The notes: generated from the letters alone by a model not told the origin. A stretch of DNA of 64,000 nucleotides from Synechococcales cyanobacterium CNB (GCA_030263455.1 SZOZ01000010.1:1-64000); one strand, 5' to 3'; counted from the first letter of the stretch, positions 32,029-41,574 are shown. Program-made: numbers and translations.

Positions 32029-33279
32029 TTACAGCCGCTCGTAGATGGGGAGCGTGCCGACGAGCGGTCGGCAGTAGTCGATGAAGGCCTGACTGATGTT
32101 ATTGTGTCCGTCGATGAACTCGGGCGGCATGTGTCGCGTCTTGGCGGCGACCGTGCCCAGGTCCAGCCTGCGGAAGCGGGCGGCGTAGGGCTGGGCGGAG
32201 CCGATGGGGCTGACGCGTTCGACGGCGACGGTGCCGTCGAGGTCGCCGCTGGCGGCGAGTTCGGCGGCGAATCGGCCGACGCCGCGGGCCTCGCTCGCGT
32301 CAACGGGCGAGGCGTCGGGCCAGCATCGCTGGATGTAGCCGAAGGTGTCGGCGCGGACGCGCGGGGGCTTGCCGCCGGCGGGGGTAAGTTTGGCCTTGAG
32401 GAGATCGGCGAGGGCGTCGCCGAGCGCGCCCGAGCCGGAGAGTTGGACGTTCCCGTGCGCGTCCACCTGTGCTCCCCGGATGAGCGTGGCGCCGATGGGC
32501 CGCCCCTCGCCGTCGCAGATGCCCTCGCTGACGGCGACGTGGCAGCGGCCCTTGGCGTCGTAGACCTCGGCGACGTCCTGCACGAATCGCTCGGTGTCGA
32601 AGGGGACTTCGGGCACGTAGATGAGTTGCGGGCCGTCGGTGGACGGCTCGAAGGGCCGATCGGCGCGTCGGGCGAGCGCGCTGGCGGCGGTGAGGAAGCC
32701 GGCGTGCCGGCCCATGATGACGTTGATCTTGATGCCGGGCAGGGAGATGTTGTCGAGGAAGTCGGCCATGCAGGCCATGGCGACGAAGCGGGCCGCGGAG
32801 GGGAATCCGGGCGTGTGGTCGCTGCCGACGAGGTCGTTGTCCACGGTTTTCGGGACGTGGAAGCATCGCAGTTCGTAGCCGGCCTTGTTGCTGACCTCGT
32901 TGACGATTCGGCAGGTGTCGCTGGAGTCGTTGCCGCCGATGTAGAAGAAGTAGCGAGCGCCGTGCTTCGCGCAGGCCTCGAAGATGCGTTTGCAGTAGGG
33001 TTCGTCGGGCTTGTCGCGGGTGGAGCCGAGGGCGGCGGAGGGCGTGACGGCAAGGCGTTCGAGGCGCGGGCGGTCGAAGTCGGTGAGGTCGACGAGGTCG
33101 CCCGTGGTGAGGCCGCGCACGCCGTGGCGCATCCCGAGGATTCGCCGGACGGGGTTGCCGGGCCGGCCCGCCCCCGCGGCGAGCAGGCCCTGCACGACGC
33201 CGACGAGAGACTGGTTGATGACGGCGGTCGGCCCGCCGGACTGGCCGATCACCGCGTTGCCTTCCGCGAGCCTCGTCAT
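32029..33279 (-). CDS. pfp: Pyrophosphate-type phosphofructokinase
   Basis: A 416-residue PFK family enzyme. GQSGGPTAVINQSLVGVV is the N-terminal phosphate loop; YIGGNDSSDT replaces the GGDGS of ATP enzymes by Asp at the position associated with PPi use; PKTVDNDL and MGRHAGFLTAASAL are the fructose-6-phosphate motifs. The length and these changes fit the PPi-dependent clade that is common in planctomycetes, so a reversible PPi-linked glycolysis step is likely. Donor use is inferred from motif, not shown. It is convergent with hisHF, six bases away. Confidence 0.85.
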   Translation of the reverse strand: MTRLAEGNAVIGQSGGPTAVINQSLVGVVQGLLAAGAGRPGNPVRRILGMRHGVRGLTTGDLVDLTDFDRPRLERLAVTPSAALGSTRDKPDEPYCKRIFEACAKHGARYFFYIGGNDSSDTCRIVNEVSNKAGYELRCFHVPKTVDNDLVGSDHTPGFPSAARFVAMACMADFLDNISLPGIKINVIMGRHAGFLTAASALARRADRPFEPSTDGPQLIYVPEVPFDTERFVQDVAEVYDAKGRCHVAVSEGICDGEGRPIGATLIRGAQVDAHGNVQLSGSGALGDALADLLKAKLTPAGGKPPRVRADTFGYIQRCWPDASPVDASEARGVGRFAAELAASGDLDGTVAVERVSPIGSAQPYAARFRRLDLGTVAAKTRHMPPEFIDGHNNISQAFIDYCRPLVGTLPIYERL

Positions 33280-33407
33280 CGCTGCTCCTGTCGCCGATCT
33301 TCGTTTGCTTCGGTCAGGCCGGCGGGGATGGCATCTCGCCCGCCGTTCGATCGATGATACCCCGCGGTTGCAACCATCCCCTCCGAGCGCGTTACCCTGT
33401 CCTTGCC

Positions 33408-36400
33408 ATGACACGCACACTCCTGCCGTCGCTCGTTTCGGTCGCGTTCGCCGCGACCGTGCTCGCCCAGCCCGCCACGAACAACCCGCTCGACCCGCAG
33501 CCGAACAGCCCGCGGAAGGTCGAGCCGTCGTACCACGCGCTGGTGGGCGCGACGGTTCACGTCCGGCCCGGGGCCTCGATCGAGCGCGGGGCGGTGGTGA
33601 TCCGCGACGGGCGGATCGTCGCGGTGGAGGACATCGCGGGTCGGGAGTACGCCGCGCCCGCGGGCGCGCTGGTCTGGGACTGCGAGGGGCTGCACGTCTA
33701 CTCGGGGTTCATCGATGCGCACGCGGAGGTGGATGCGCCGCTGCCGCCGATCGACGGGCCGGGGGTCCACTGGAACCGCAAGGTCACGCCGCAGCGGTCC
33801 GCGCTCGAAGGTCGCGGGCTGCCGGAGGCGGAGGCGAAGCGGCTGCGCGATCTCGGCTTCGCGGCGGCGGCGATCGCGCCGAAGGGGGGCATCTTCGCGG
33901 GTCAGGCTGCGCTGGTCAGCCTGGCGCCCCCCCCTTCCGATCCCTCGGACGGCCGTCCGCCCGTCTACCGCGAGCGCGTCTATCACACGCTCTCGTTCGA
34001 GACGGCGGGGGGCGGGAACCTCGGTGAGTTCTCCAACTACCCCAACTCGCAGATGGGCGCGATCGCGTTGATTCGACAGACCCTCAGCGACGCCGACTGG
34101 CTCGAATCACTCACGCTCCAGAGCAGCGAGACCGCCCGTGACGCCGCGATCGCGCCGTCGTGCCTCAAGACGCTGACGAAGACGAGTTTCGACCATCTCC
34201 CGCTCGCATTCCGCACGCGCGACGAGCTCGACGCGATCCGCGCGGTGAAGATCGCCCGCGAGTTCGAGCGCCGGCCGGTCATCATCGGCAGCGGTGTCGA
34301 GTTCCGGCGTCTGGACGCCATCGCGGCGTACGACCCGCAGCGCGAGCACGTGCCCACGATCATCGTGCCCCTGACCTTCCCCAAGACCCCCGACGTGAAA
34401 TCCGCCGGCGCGGCCGACAGCGTGAACCTGCGCGACCTGATGACGTGGGAGCAGGCCCCCACCAACCCCCGGCGGCTGGACGCGGCCGGCGTGCACGTCT
34501 CGCTCACCGCGAGCGGGCTTCGGCGGGGCGAGAAGTTCGAGGACAACCTGAACAAGGCGCTCGAAGTCGGCGGGCTGACGCCCGAGCGCGCCCTCGCCAT
34601 GCTCACGACCAACCCGGCCGGGACGCTCGGCGTGAGCGAGGTGCTCGGCACGGTCGAGCGAGGGAAGATCGCCAACCTCATCGTCACTGACAAGCCGCTC
34701 TTCGACCACAAGAACAAGGCGACGATCCGCGACCTCTGGATCGACGGCCGCCGGCACGAGATCAACCCTCGCAAGCCCCCCATCGCGGGGACGTGGGCGT
34801 ATTCGTTCGGCGCCGGCGCCGAGCCTGCGGGCACGCTTGTCGTCGAGCAGGACGACAAGGGGAAGATCAGCGTCAAGCTCCCCGGCGCGGAGGGCGAGAA
34901 GCCGACGGCCGCCCGCGACGTGAAACTCGATGGCGACCGGCTCACCTATCTCGTCGATCTCCCCGACGGTGGTGTGGTGATGGTCACGCTGACGCTCGTG
35001 GGCGACCGTCTCTTCGGTTCGCTGCTCACGCCGGTGGGCGCGCGGGTGCAGTTGACGGCCGAGCGGGCCGACGCGGAGCCTGCGGGCGACGCGGCGGATG
35101 AGGGCGAGGCGGCGAAGCAGGCCGAGGACGAAGCGCCCGCACTTCCTCCCGAGGACCTGCCGGGCTATCCGTTCGGAGCGTACGCGGTGAAGGAACTGCC
35201 GCCCCAGCGGGCCGTCGTGCTGCGCAACGCCACCATCTGGACGTGCGGTCCGCAGGGCGTGATCGAGCGGGGATGGGTGTTCATCAAGGACGGCATGATC
35301 GAGCGAGTGGGCGTCGGCGGCCCGCCCTCGACCGCGGGCGACGTGCTGGTGATCGACCTCGAGGGCAAGCACGTGACGCCTGGGCTGATCGACGCGCACT
35401 CGCACACGGGCATCTCGCGGGGCGTGAACGAGTCGGGGCAGGCCGTCACCGCCGAGGTGCGCATCGGCGACGTCACGAATCCCGACGCGATCAACTGGTA
35501 TCGGCAGCTCGCGGGCGGCACGACGACGGTGAACTCGATGCACGGCTCGGCGAACCCGATCGGCGGCCAGACGCAGACCAACAAAATCCGCTGGGGCGTG
35601 CCGCACCCCGACGACATGCACATGCAGGGCGCAAAGCCGGGCATCAAGTTCGCGCTCGGCGAGAACGTCAAGCAGTCCAACTGGGGCGAGCGGAACACGA
35701 CCCGCTACCCCCAGACGCGCATGGGCGTCGAGACGATCATCCGCGACCGGTTCATGGCGGCGCGGGAGTACGCGGCGGCGAGCGGCAAGCGCCGCGACCT
35801 CGAACTCGAAGCGATGGCCGAGATTCTGGCGGGCGAGCGGCTGGTGCACTGCCACTCGTACCGGCAGGACGAGATTCTCATGCTCTGCCGCGTTGCGGCG
35901 GACTTCGGCTTCACGATCGGCACCTTCCAGCACGGCCTGGAGGTGTACAAGGTCGCGGAAGCGGTGAAGGACCACGCGATCGGGGCGTCGCTCTTCTCCG
36001 ACTGGTGGGCGTACAAGGTCGAGGTGCAGGACGCGATCCCGCACGCCGGCCCGCTGCAGGCCGCGGTGGGCGTGCTGACGTCGTACAACTCCGACTCGGA
36101 CGAACTGGCGCGGCGCATGAACGTCGAGGCCGCCAAGGCGCTGCGTTACTCCACGCTCTCCGATTCCGGTGCCTTCGCCCTTGCGCCCGAGCAGGCTCTC
36201 CACTTCGTCACGATCAACCCCGCCATCCAACTGGGCATCGCCGATCGCGTCGGCTCGATCGAGAAGGGCAAGGACGCGGACCTGGTCGTCTGGTCGGGCG
36301 ATCCGCTCTCGGCGTTCTCGCGGGCAGAGTCGGTGTGGATCGACGGGCGTGAGCACTTCTCTCTCGCCCGCGACGCGGAACTGCGCGAGCGGAACGCGGC

Positions 36401-36647
36401 GCACCGCGCGCGGATCGTCCAGAAGATACTCGCCGAGGGCGCGAAGAAGAAGCCCGACAAGAAGGACGGGGAGCAGAAAGAGAACGGCGAGGCCGAGGAG
36501 AAGCCGCCCGAATCGCTCCGCGAGCGGATGCTGGTCGAAGCGCGCCGCCGCCACTACCTCAGCCTGTATCTTCGCGGCATCGACCCGGCCGACCACCGCT
36601 GCGGCGATTGCGGCATCACCGAAACCGAACTCGGAGGCGCACGATGA
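33408..36647 (+). CDS. Secreted tandem amidohydrolase, first domain degenerate
   Basis: A 1079-residue exported protein starting with the signal peptide TRTLLPSLVSVAFAATVLAQ. Domain 1 (about residues 40-460) has the amidohydrolase frame, but its metal site is altered: GFIDAHAEVD in place of HxH. After a beta domain (about 460-590) and an acidic Ala/Glu linker comes domain 2 (about 605-1020) with intact ligands: LIDAHSHTG, VHCHSYRQDE, FQHGLEVYK and SYNSDSDE. A Lys/Glu-rich stretch and CGDCG end the chain. Domain 2 should hydrolyse an amide, lactone or cyclic substrate in the periplasm or outside; substrate unknown. ATGA overlap with the next gene. Confidence 0.87.
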   Translation: MTRTLLPSLVSVAFAATVLAQPATNNPLDPQPNSPRKVEPSYHALVGATVHVRPGASIERGAVVIRDGRIVAVEDIAGREYAAPAGALVWDCEGLHVYSGFIDAHAEVDAPLPPIDGPGVHWNRKVTPQRSALEGRGLPEAEAKRLRDLGFAAAAIAPKGGIFAGQAALVSLAPPPSDPSDGRPPVYRERVYHTLSFETAGGGNLGEFSNYPNSQMGAIALIRQTLSDADWLESLTLQSSETARDAAIAPSCLKTLTKTSFDHLPLAFRTRDELDAIRAVKIAREFERRPVIIGSGVEFRRLDAIAAYDPQREHVPTIIVPLTFPKTPDVKSAGAADSVNLRDLMTWEQAPTNPRRLDAAGVHVSLTASGLRRGEKFEDNLNKALEVGGLTPERALAMLTTNPAGTLGVSEVLGTVERGKIANLIVTDKPLFDHKNKATIRDLWIDGRRHEINPRKPPIAGTWAYSFGAGAEPAGTLVVEQDDKGKISVKLPGAEGEKPTAARDVKLDGDRLTYLVDLPDGGVVMVTLTLVGDRLFGSLLTPVGARVQLTAERADAEPAGDAADEGEAAKQAEDEAPALPPEDLPGYPFGAYAVKELPPQRAVVLRNATIWTCGPQGVIERGWVFIKDGMIERVGVGGPPSTAGDVLVIDLEGKHVTPGLIDAHSHTGISRGVNESGQAVTAEVRIGDVTNPDAINWYRQLAGGTTTVNSMHGSANPIGGQTQTNKIRWGVPHPDDMHMQGAKPGIKFALGENVKQSNWGERNTTRYPQTRMGVETIIRDRFMAAREYAAASGKRRDLELEAMAEILAGERLVHCHSYRQDEILMLCRVAADFGFTIGTFQHGLEVYKVAEAVKDHAIGASLFSDWWAYKVEVQDAIPHAGPLQAAVGVLTSYNSDSDELARRMNVEAAKALRYSTLSDSGAFALAPEQALHFVTINPAIQLGIADRVGSIEKGKDADLVVWSGDPLSAFSRAESVWIDGREHFSLARDAELRERNAAHRARIVQKILAEGAKKKPDKKDGEQKENGEAEEKPPESLRERMLVEARRRHYLSLYLRGIDPADHRCGDCGITETELGGAR

Positions 36648-38050
36648 GAACACCATGCGTCAACGCTGTCGCCTGCTTCGTCGCGGTCCTCATCTCCTGG
36701 TCCCTTGATCCATCTATCCCCCCTGCCTCCGCGCAGGATCTGGGCGTGAAGGCCCCGCCGCAGACGCGCCCGGTGTACGTTCACAACGCAACCATCCACA
36801 CGGTCTCCGGCGACACCATCGAAGCGGGCGGCATCGTGTTCGATGACGGCGTTATCACGGCGGTGCTGCCCGCGGGCATGACGCCGGCCTTCGCGCCCGG
36901 CTCGCACCCGATCGAGATCGACGCCGAAGGGCTGCACGTGTACCCGGGGCTGGTCGCGCCGTACACGCAGCTCGGCCTGACTGAGATTCAGGCGGTGCGG
37001 GCGACGCTCGACTTCCGCGAGGTCGGCACGATCGCGCCGGAAGTCCGCGCCGCGGTGGCGATCAACCCGGACTCGACGCTCCTGCCGGTGACGCGCTCGT
37101 CCGGCATCCTCACGGCGGGGGTGTTTCCGGGCACGACGTACGAGATATTCGGCGACGCCGGGCCGCGCGGCCTGATCCCGGGGCGTGCGTCCGTCATCAG
37201 GCTCGACGGCTGGACATGGGAGGATCTTGCCATCCTGGACGACGCGGGGCTGGTCGTGAACTTTCCGCTGACGCGGCCGGTCGTCGCGTGGTGGATGGAC
37301 GAGCCCCCGGATGGTCAGAGCGAGAACATCCAGCGTGCGATGGCTGCGCTTGAGGACGCCTTCCGCAACGCCGCCGCCTACCGCAACGCCCGCGCGGCGA
37401 CCCCGGACCACCCGATCGACCTGCGTTACGAGGCGATGCAGCGGGCCTTGCCCTCGGCCGCCGTCGCTCAACTTCCCACGTTCTTCATCGCCCACGACGT
37501 GGACCAGATCACGGGCGCACTCGCGTTCGCGGAGCGGCACGGGCTGCGCCCGGTCATCGTCGGCGCTCGCGACGCCGACCGCTGCACCGACCAACTCAAG
37601 GCGGCGGGTGCGGCGGTGGTCATCGAGTCCTCGTACCGGATGCCGAAGCGCGACGACTCGCCCTACGACGAGTTGTTCACGCTCCCGCAGCGGCTGGAGG
37701 CGGCGGGCGTGGCGTGGTGCTTCGCCTCGGGAGAGGAAACCGCTCATGAGCGCAACCTGCCGTACGCGGCGGCGATGGCCGTGGCCTACGGCCTGCCGCC
37801 GGAGACCGCGCTGCGCGCCGTCACGCTCAGTGCCGCGGACATCCTCGGGGTCGGCGACCGCCTCGGCTCGCTGGACGTGGGCAAGGCGGCGACGCTGATC
37901 ATCACCGACGGGCACCCGCTGGAGGTGACCACCCGCGTCCACCTGGCCTTCATCGACGGCCGAGCGATCGACCTGGAGAACAAGCACACCGCCCTGGCCC
38001 GCAAGTACCTGGAGAAATACCGGCAGCTGGGGCTGGTAGGTGGGGAGTAA
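36644..38050 (+). CDS. Amidohydrolase-like exported protein lacking metal ligands
   Basis: A 468-residue protein with a signal peptide ending PASAQ. It keeps the amidohydrolase shell: VHNATIHTVSGDTIEAGGIVFDDG at the start and GVGDRLGSLDVGKAATLIITDG at the end. Where the HxH motif should be it reads LVAPYTQLG, and no later His pair replaces it. It is therefore probably not a metal hydrolase on its own. Its start overlaps the stop of the tandem amidohydrolase (ATGA), so the two are co-translated and may form a complex in which one is catalytic. The partner role is inference. Confidence 0.82.
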   Translation: MRTPCVNAVACFVAVLISWSLDPSIPPASAQDLGVKAPPQTRPVYVHNATIHTVSGDTIEAGGIVFDDGVITAVLPAGMTPAFAPGSHPIEIDAEGLHVYPGLVAPYTQLGLTEIQAVRATLDFREVGTIAPEVRAAVAINPDSTLLPVTRSSGILTAGVFPGTTYEIFGDAGPRGLIPGRASVIRLDGWTWEDLAILDDAGLVVNFPLTRPVVAWWMDEPPDGQSENIQRAMAALEDAFRNAAAYRNARAATPDHPIDLRYEAMQRALPSAAVAQLPTFFIAHDVDQITGALAFAERHGLRPVIVGARDADRCTDQLKAAGAAVVIESSYRMPKRDDSPYDELFTLPQRLEAAGVAWCFASGEETAHERNLPYAAAMAVAYGLPPETALRAVTLSAADILGVGDRLGSLDVGKAATLIITDGHPLEVTTRVHLAFIDGRAIDLENKHTALARKYLEKYRQLGLVGGE

Positions 38051-38265
38051 GGCTGGCGCGCGACCTTCGGCTGAGCATCAGCCCGCTGGATTCTCGGGCC
38101 TGCGCGAGTTCACGCCGGGATGCGGAACCGTGCCCCGGAGCATCCGAATGGGCCTTCCTCGGCCTTCACGGTCGAGAGTCCGCATTTCCCCCGGAACACA
38201 GGGAACCCGCGTCCGTTTCGCGGGTCTAACCCTGACCGCACGGACCCTCCCCGAGCGAACCCCCC

Positions 38266-39036
38266 ATGAGTCCATACACCATGTCAAGGTCTCCGACCTC
38301 GCCGCTTCGGAACTACCCCTCCGAACAGCCCGACGGCCGGGGCAGGAACCCGTTCCACAACGGTTCTTCCCGTCTGCCGGATTGGGCTTCCGGTGCCGCC
38401 GCCTGCTGGGAGGCGCTGGTTCAGGATGCCCGGGCACTGGTCTCGGTCGTGGACGAGGCGGGGCGGTACCACTTCATCAATGCGCCGCTCGCGGGTCTGC
38501 TGGGGCTGTCGGACCCGCAGGCGGCCCTCGGCCGGACGATGCACGAGTTCCTTCCCAAGCCTTTCGCGGACGAGCGGCTTGGGTACATCCGGCGCGTGGC
38601 GGATTCCAATGCCGCGGTCACGATCGAGGGTATCTGGGCTGGGCGCTGGGTGCGCTCGACGATCCGTCCCATCACCCCCGGCGACGACGGGCTTCGGCGC
38701 GTGCTGCTCGTGACCGTTCCGGTCGCGGGGGATGAGACCACGGCCGACCGCTCGCCGGCCATCCGTCAGAAGGTGGACGACCTCGGCCCGCTTGCGTCGC
38801 TCACGCGGCGCGAGCTGGACGTGCTGCGGCTCATCGGTCGCGGACTGTCCACGGCCGAGATCGCCGCGAAGTTGTTCCGTTCTGTGAAGACGATCGAGGG
38901 TCACCGGGTCTCGCTGGGCAACAAACTCAAGGCTTCCAACCGCGTCGAACTGGCCCGGATCGCCATCCGCGCCGGGCTGGTCACGCTCGACGACGAGGCG
39001 GACGACGGCATCTCGTCCGACGACGGCGCGAAGTAG
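38266..39036 (+). CDS. PAS-LuxR transcriptional regulator
   Basis: A 256-residue regulator. A PAS fold spans about residues 50-155 (DARALVSVVDEAGRYHFIN, LGRTMHEFLPKPFADERL, VRSTIRPI). A LuxR-type helix-turn-helix spans about 180-240, with LTRRELDVLRLIGRGLSTAEIAAKL, SVKTIEGHR and KLKASNRVELARIA. No receiver or kinase domain is present, so the PAS domain is probably the sensor itself; its ligand is unknown. The 215-base upstream gap shows no clear promoter or repeat. Targets cannot be named from the neighbours. Confidence 0.88.
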   Translation: MSPYTMSRSPTSPLRNYPSEQPDGRGRNPFHNGSSRLPDWASGAAACWEALVQDARALVSVVDEAGRYHFINAPLAGLLGLSDPQAALGRTMHEFLPKPFADERLGYIRRVADSNAAVTIEGIWAGRWVRSTIRPITPGDDGLRRVLLVTVPVAGDETTADRSPAIRQKVDDLGPLASLTRRELDVLRLIGRGLSTAEIAAKLFRSVKTIEGHRVSLGNKLKASNRVELARIAIRAGLVTLDDEADDGISSDDGAK

Positions 39037-39081
39037 GCATCCCGCGTCCTGGCGCGTGGGGCGCGGTAGTCTGGCGGTAGC

Positions 39082-39615
39082 ATGCGCCGGGCCGTCTTCC
39101 TCGACCGCGATGACACGCTGATCGACAACGCCGGCGACCTCGCCGACCCATCACGGGTGCGCCTGCTGCCCGGGTCTCTCGTGGCCTGCGAGCGACTTGC
39201 CGGCGCGGGGTACACGCTCGTCGTGGTCTCGAACCAGGGCGTGGTCGCCCGGGGGGGAGGATCGTTGCGCGACGTCGAGGCGACGAACGACCGTGTGCGC
39301 GCGCTCCTGACACGGCCGCACGCGAGCCGGCCGCTGGTCGAGGCGTTCTACTTCTGCCCGTTTCATCCTGAAGGGACGGTCGGGCGGTTCGCGTCCGAGC
39401 ATCCGTGGCGCAAGCCCGCGCCGGGGATGATTCTCGTCGCCGCGGGCGAGCTCGGCATCGATCTTGCCTGCTCGTGGTTCGTGGGCGACGCGGAGCGGGA
39501 CATCCGGGCGGCGATCGCCGCGGGCATCCCCCCCCCTTGTGCCCTGCTGATCGGCGCCGCCCGCCCGCTGCCCGATCTCGCGGCAGCCGCCGACCGGATC
39601 CTGGCGAACGGTTGA
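39082..39615 (+). CDS. GmhB-like HAD phosphatase with altered zinc loop
   Basis: A 177-residue HAD-IIIA hydrolase. Motif I FLDRDDTLIDN, motif II VVVSNQG, the Lys in WRKPAPGM and motif IV WFVGDAERDI are all present. It resembles heptose-1,7-bisphosphate phosphatase GmhB, which makes ADP-heptose precursors. The zinc loop starts CPFHPEG, but the second Cys pair is replaced by EHPWRKP, so zinc binding is probably lost or changed. In motif I the usual DGT is DDT. It precedes a GT9 gene by 89 bases, supporting a lipopolysaccharide-core role. The C9 run at 39528 lies in frame. Confidence 0.82.
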   Translation: MRRAVFLDRDDTLIDNAGDLADPSRVRLLPGSLVACERLAGAGYTLVVVSNQGVVARGGGSLRDVEATNDRVRALLTRPHASRPLVEAFYFCPFHPEGTVGRFASEHPWRKPAPGMILVAAGELGIDLACSWFVGDAERDIRAAIAAGIPPPCALLIGAARPLPDLAAAADRILANG

Positions 39616-39704
39616 GCGGAGCGTGGTCGTGCCGGATCGGGTCGGCTCTGCCCGCGTGGGTCAGCGCCTTCCCAAGCCCCGTGCTCCATACCCTTTGCTC
39701 GCCC

Positions 39705-40841
39705 ATGTCCCAGGCCACGGCCACTCCCCTCCGGCTGCTCGTCGTGCTCCCATCGTGGCTCGGCGACGTGGTGATGGCCACGCCCGCGTTACGGCTGCTG
39801 CGCGACCGGCTGCGCGGCTCGTTCATCGCGGGCCTGGTGCGCCCGGAGATGCGCGGCGTGCTGTCGGGAACGGACCTGCTCGACGAGATGCACGCCGACC
39901 GCAAAGGGGGCGTGATGGGGCCGAAGCACGTCGCGGCACGGCTGCGGCCGCGCAGGTACGACTCCGCGCTCCTGCTGACCAACTCGTTCTCCAGCGCGCT
40001 GGCGGCGCGCGTCGCCGGGATCCCGCGACGGATCGGGTACGATCGTGATGCGCGAGGTCTGCTGCTCACGCACCCGATCCGCGCGCTGGAGCGAGACGGC
40101 AGCACAGCGCTGCGGCGGCGCTGGGCGCCGGTCCCGGCCGTGCGCTACTACCTCGACGCCGCGTGCGAGTTGCTGCGGTGTGCCGGCATCGATCCGCCGC
40201 CGATGCCCGATGAGCCGGCAGCGCTGCCGACGGGCATCGTGCTCGAACTCGCCACGACGCCGGAGGAGGAGCACGCGGCTGACGTGCTTCTGGAGCGCGC
40301 CGGCCTTGCCCCGGATGCGCCGTTCGTCGTCGTCAATCCCGGCGGCAACGACCCCGCGAAGCGCTGGCCCGCCGATCGCTACGCCCGCCTCGCCCGGCGT
40401 CTGGCGAGCACCCACGGCCTCGCGGCGCTGGTGAATGGTTCGCCCGTGGAACGCGACCTCGCCGCGGAGGTCTGCCGTGCCGCGGGTTCCGGCGCGGTCG
40501 CGCTGCCGGAACTCGGCGTGAGCATCGGCTCGCTGAAGGCGATCGTGCGGCGGGCGCGGCTGATGGTGACGAACGACACCGGCCCGCGACACCTCGCGGC
40601 GGCGTTCGGCACGCCCCTCGTCTCGCTCTTCGGCCCGACCGACCACCGCTGGACGACCATTCCGACACGCCCGCTGCCGAGCGGGCACCACTCGGAGGTC
40701 ATCCTTCTCGCCGACCCGACGCTCCCCGCGGGTGAACTCGCCAACGACCACCCAGACCGGTGCAGGATCGACCGCATCGAGTACGGCGCGGTGTGCGAGG
40801 CAGTGGAGCGGTTGCTTTCACTCAACGAGCCGCGACCGTAA
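39705..40841 (+). CDS. Heptosyltransferase-type glycosyltransferase (GT9)
   Basis: A 378-residue GT-B enzyme of family GT9. RLLVVLPSWLGDVVMATPALRLL is the typical N-terminus; FVVVNPGGNDPAKRWPADRYARLA and VTNDTGPRHLAAAFGTPLVSLFGPTDHRW are the nucleotide-sugar and acceptor motifs of heptosyltransferases. It should add heptose (or a related sugar) to lipid A core at the inner face of the membrane. The start MSQATATP gives family length. It follows the GmhB-like phosphatase, which suggests a small LPS-core pair. Confidence 0.9.
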   Translation: MSQATATPLRLLVVLPSWLGDVVMATPALRLLRDRLRGSFIAGLVRPEMRGVLSGTDLLDEMHADRKGGVMGPKHVAARLRPRRYDSALLLTNSFSSALAARVAGIPRRIGYDRDARGLLLTHPIRALERDGSTALRRRWAPVPAVRYYLDAACELLRCAGIDPPPMPDEPAALPTGIVLELATTPEEEHAADVLLERAGLAPDAPFVVVNPGGNDPAKRWPADRYARLARRLASTHGLAALVNGSPVERDLAAEVCRAAGSGAVALPELGVSIGSLKAIVRRARLMVTNDTGPRHLAAAFGTPLVSLFGPTDHRWTTIPTRPLPSGHHSEVILLADPTLPAGELANDHPDRCRIDRIEYGAVCEAVERLLSLNEPRP

Positions 40842-40922
40842 GAGTGCGGCACGGGCTTGCGTCGGTCTCTGTTTCGAGAGCCACTTGCTGGCACGCGCGG
40901 CTTGTTCCATGCATCAACAACA

Positions 40923-40953
40923 ACGGCCGCCCCGAAAGACTCGGAGCGGCCGT
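40923..40953 (-). terminator. Terminator of the histone-like gene
   Basis: Arms ACGGCCGC (40923-40930) and GCGGCCGT (40946-40953) pair perfectly; inside them CCGA pairs with TCGG across a one-base mismatch, closing the loop AAGAC. On the minus strand the stem is followed by TGTTGTTGAT, a moderate T-rich run. It lies 26 bases after the stop of the histone-like gene. The rest of the 138-base gap is plain. Confidence 0.6.
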
Positions 40954-40979
40954 CCGTGTGCGCTGGATGTCTCGTTCGA

Positions 40980-41303
40980 TCACGCGGCCTTGCGGACGCG
41001 GCGGCGGGCCGTCGAGGACGACGACCACGCGGCGAACGCCGGGGCGGTCGATGCCGACGTCCGGCGGCGTGTGGCGCGCTTGGCGGCGGGGCGCTTGGTC
41101 GCGGCCCGCTTGGCGGTGGTGCGCTTGGCCTTGGTGCGGCGGGTAGCGCGCTTGGCGGCGGGGCGCTTGGTCGCGGTCCGGCGGGCGGTGGTGCGCTTGG
41201 CCGCGGTCCGGCGGGCGGTGCGCTTGGCGGTGCGGCGCTTGGTCGCCGTGTGGCGGGCGGTGCGCCTGGTCGTCCTGCTGGTCCTGCGGGTTCTGGTCGC
41301 CAT
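40980..41303 (-). CDS. Histone H1-like Lys/Arg/Ala/Thr repeat protein
   Basis: A 107-residue, extremely basic protein. From residue 2 to about 82 it is built almost only from Thr, Arg, Ala and Lys, with the units KRPAAKRATRR occurring twice and many KRTARRT-like units. The last 25 residues (STAPAFAAWSSSSTARRRVRKAA) differ. This matches the disordered Lys/Ala-rich tails of histone H1 and of bacterial Hc1/AlgP-type nucleoid proteins, so a DNA-compacting role is likely. AGGAG lies nine bases before the ATG. It has its own terminator and stands alone, divergent from the DAHP synthase gene. Confidence 0.8.
   Translation of the reverse strand: MATRTRRTSRTTRRTARHTATKRRTAKRTARRTAAKRTTARRTATKRPAAKRATRRTKAKRTTAKRAATKRPAAKRATRRRTSASTAPAFAAWSSSSTARRRVRKAA
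41074..41176. repeat. 31-base direct repeat inside the histone-like gene
   Basis: The 31 bases at 41074-41104 recur exactly at 41146-41176, a period of 72 bases or 24 codons. The repeat encodes TKRPAAKRA-type units. It offers a site for recombination that would add or remove whole codons and keep the frame. Confidence 0.7.
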
Positions 41304-41574
41304 GTGCTGTTCTCCTGGCTCGTGTTCCGTGCTTCGGCTGGTCCCCGGGGGAGCGACGCGCCCCGCCTCTCGGGTCGCCATCAGGCCGGGCGACGGGGGC
41401 GAAACGCCCACCGCACCCGGCGCCGCGGCCCGAACGAGAACCGTCGGCGGACTTGCCCATCGACACTTCAAACCCCCGGCATGAGAATTTGCTCCCGGAT
41501 TCGGCCGACATTCGCACCGACGCCCCGCTTTTTTCTCGCCAACAATCACCTTCACGCCACGCAGGAGCCGCCTC

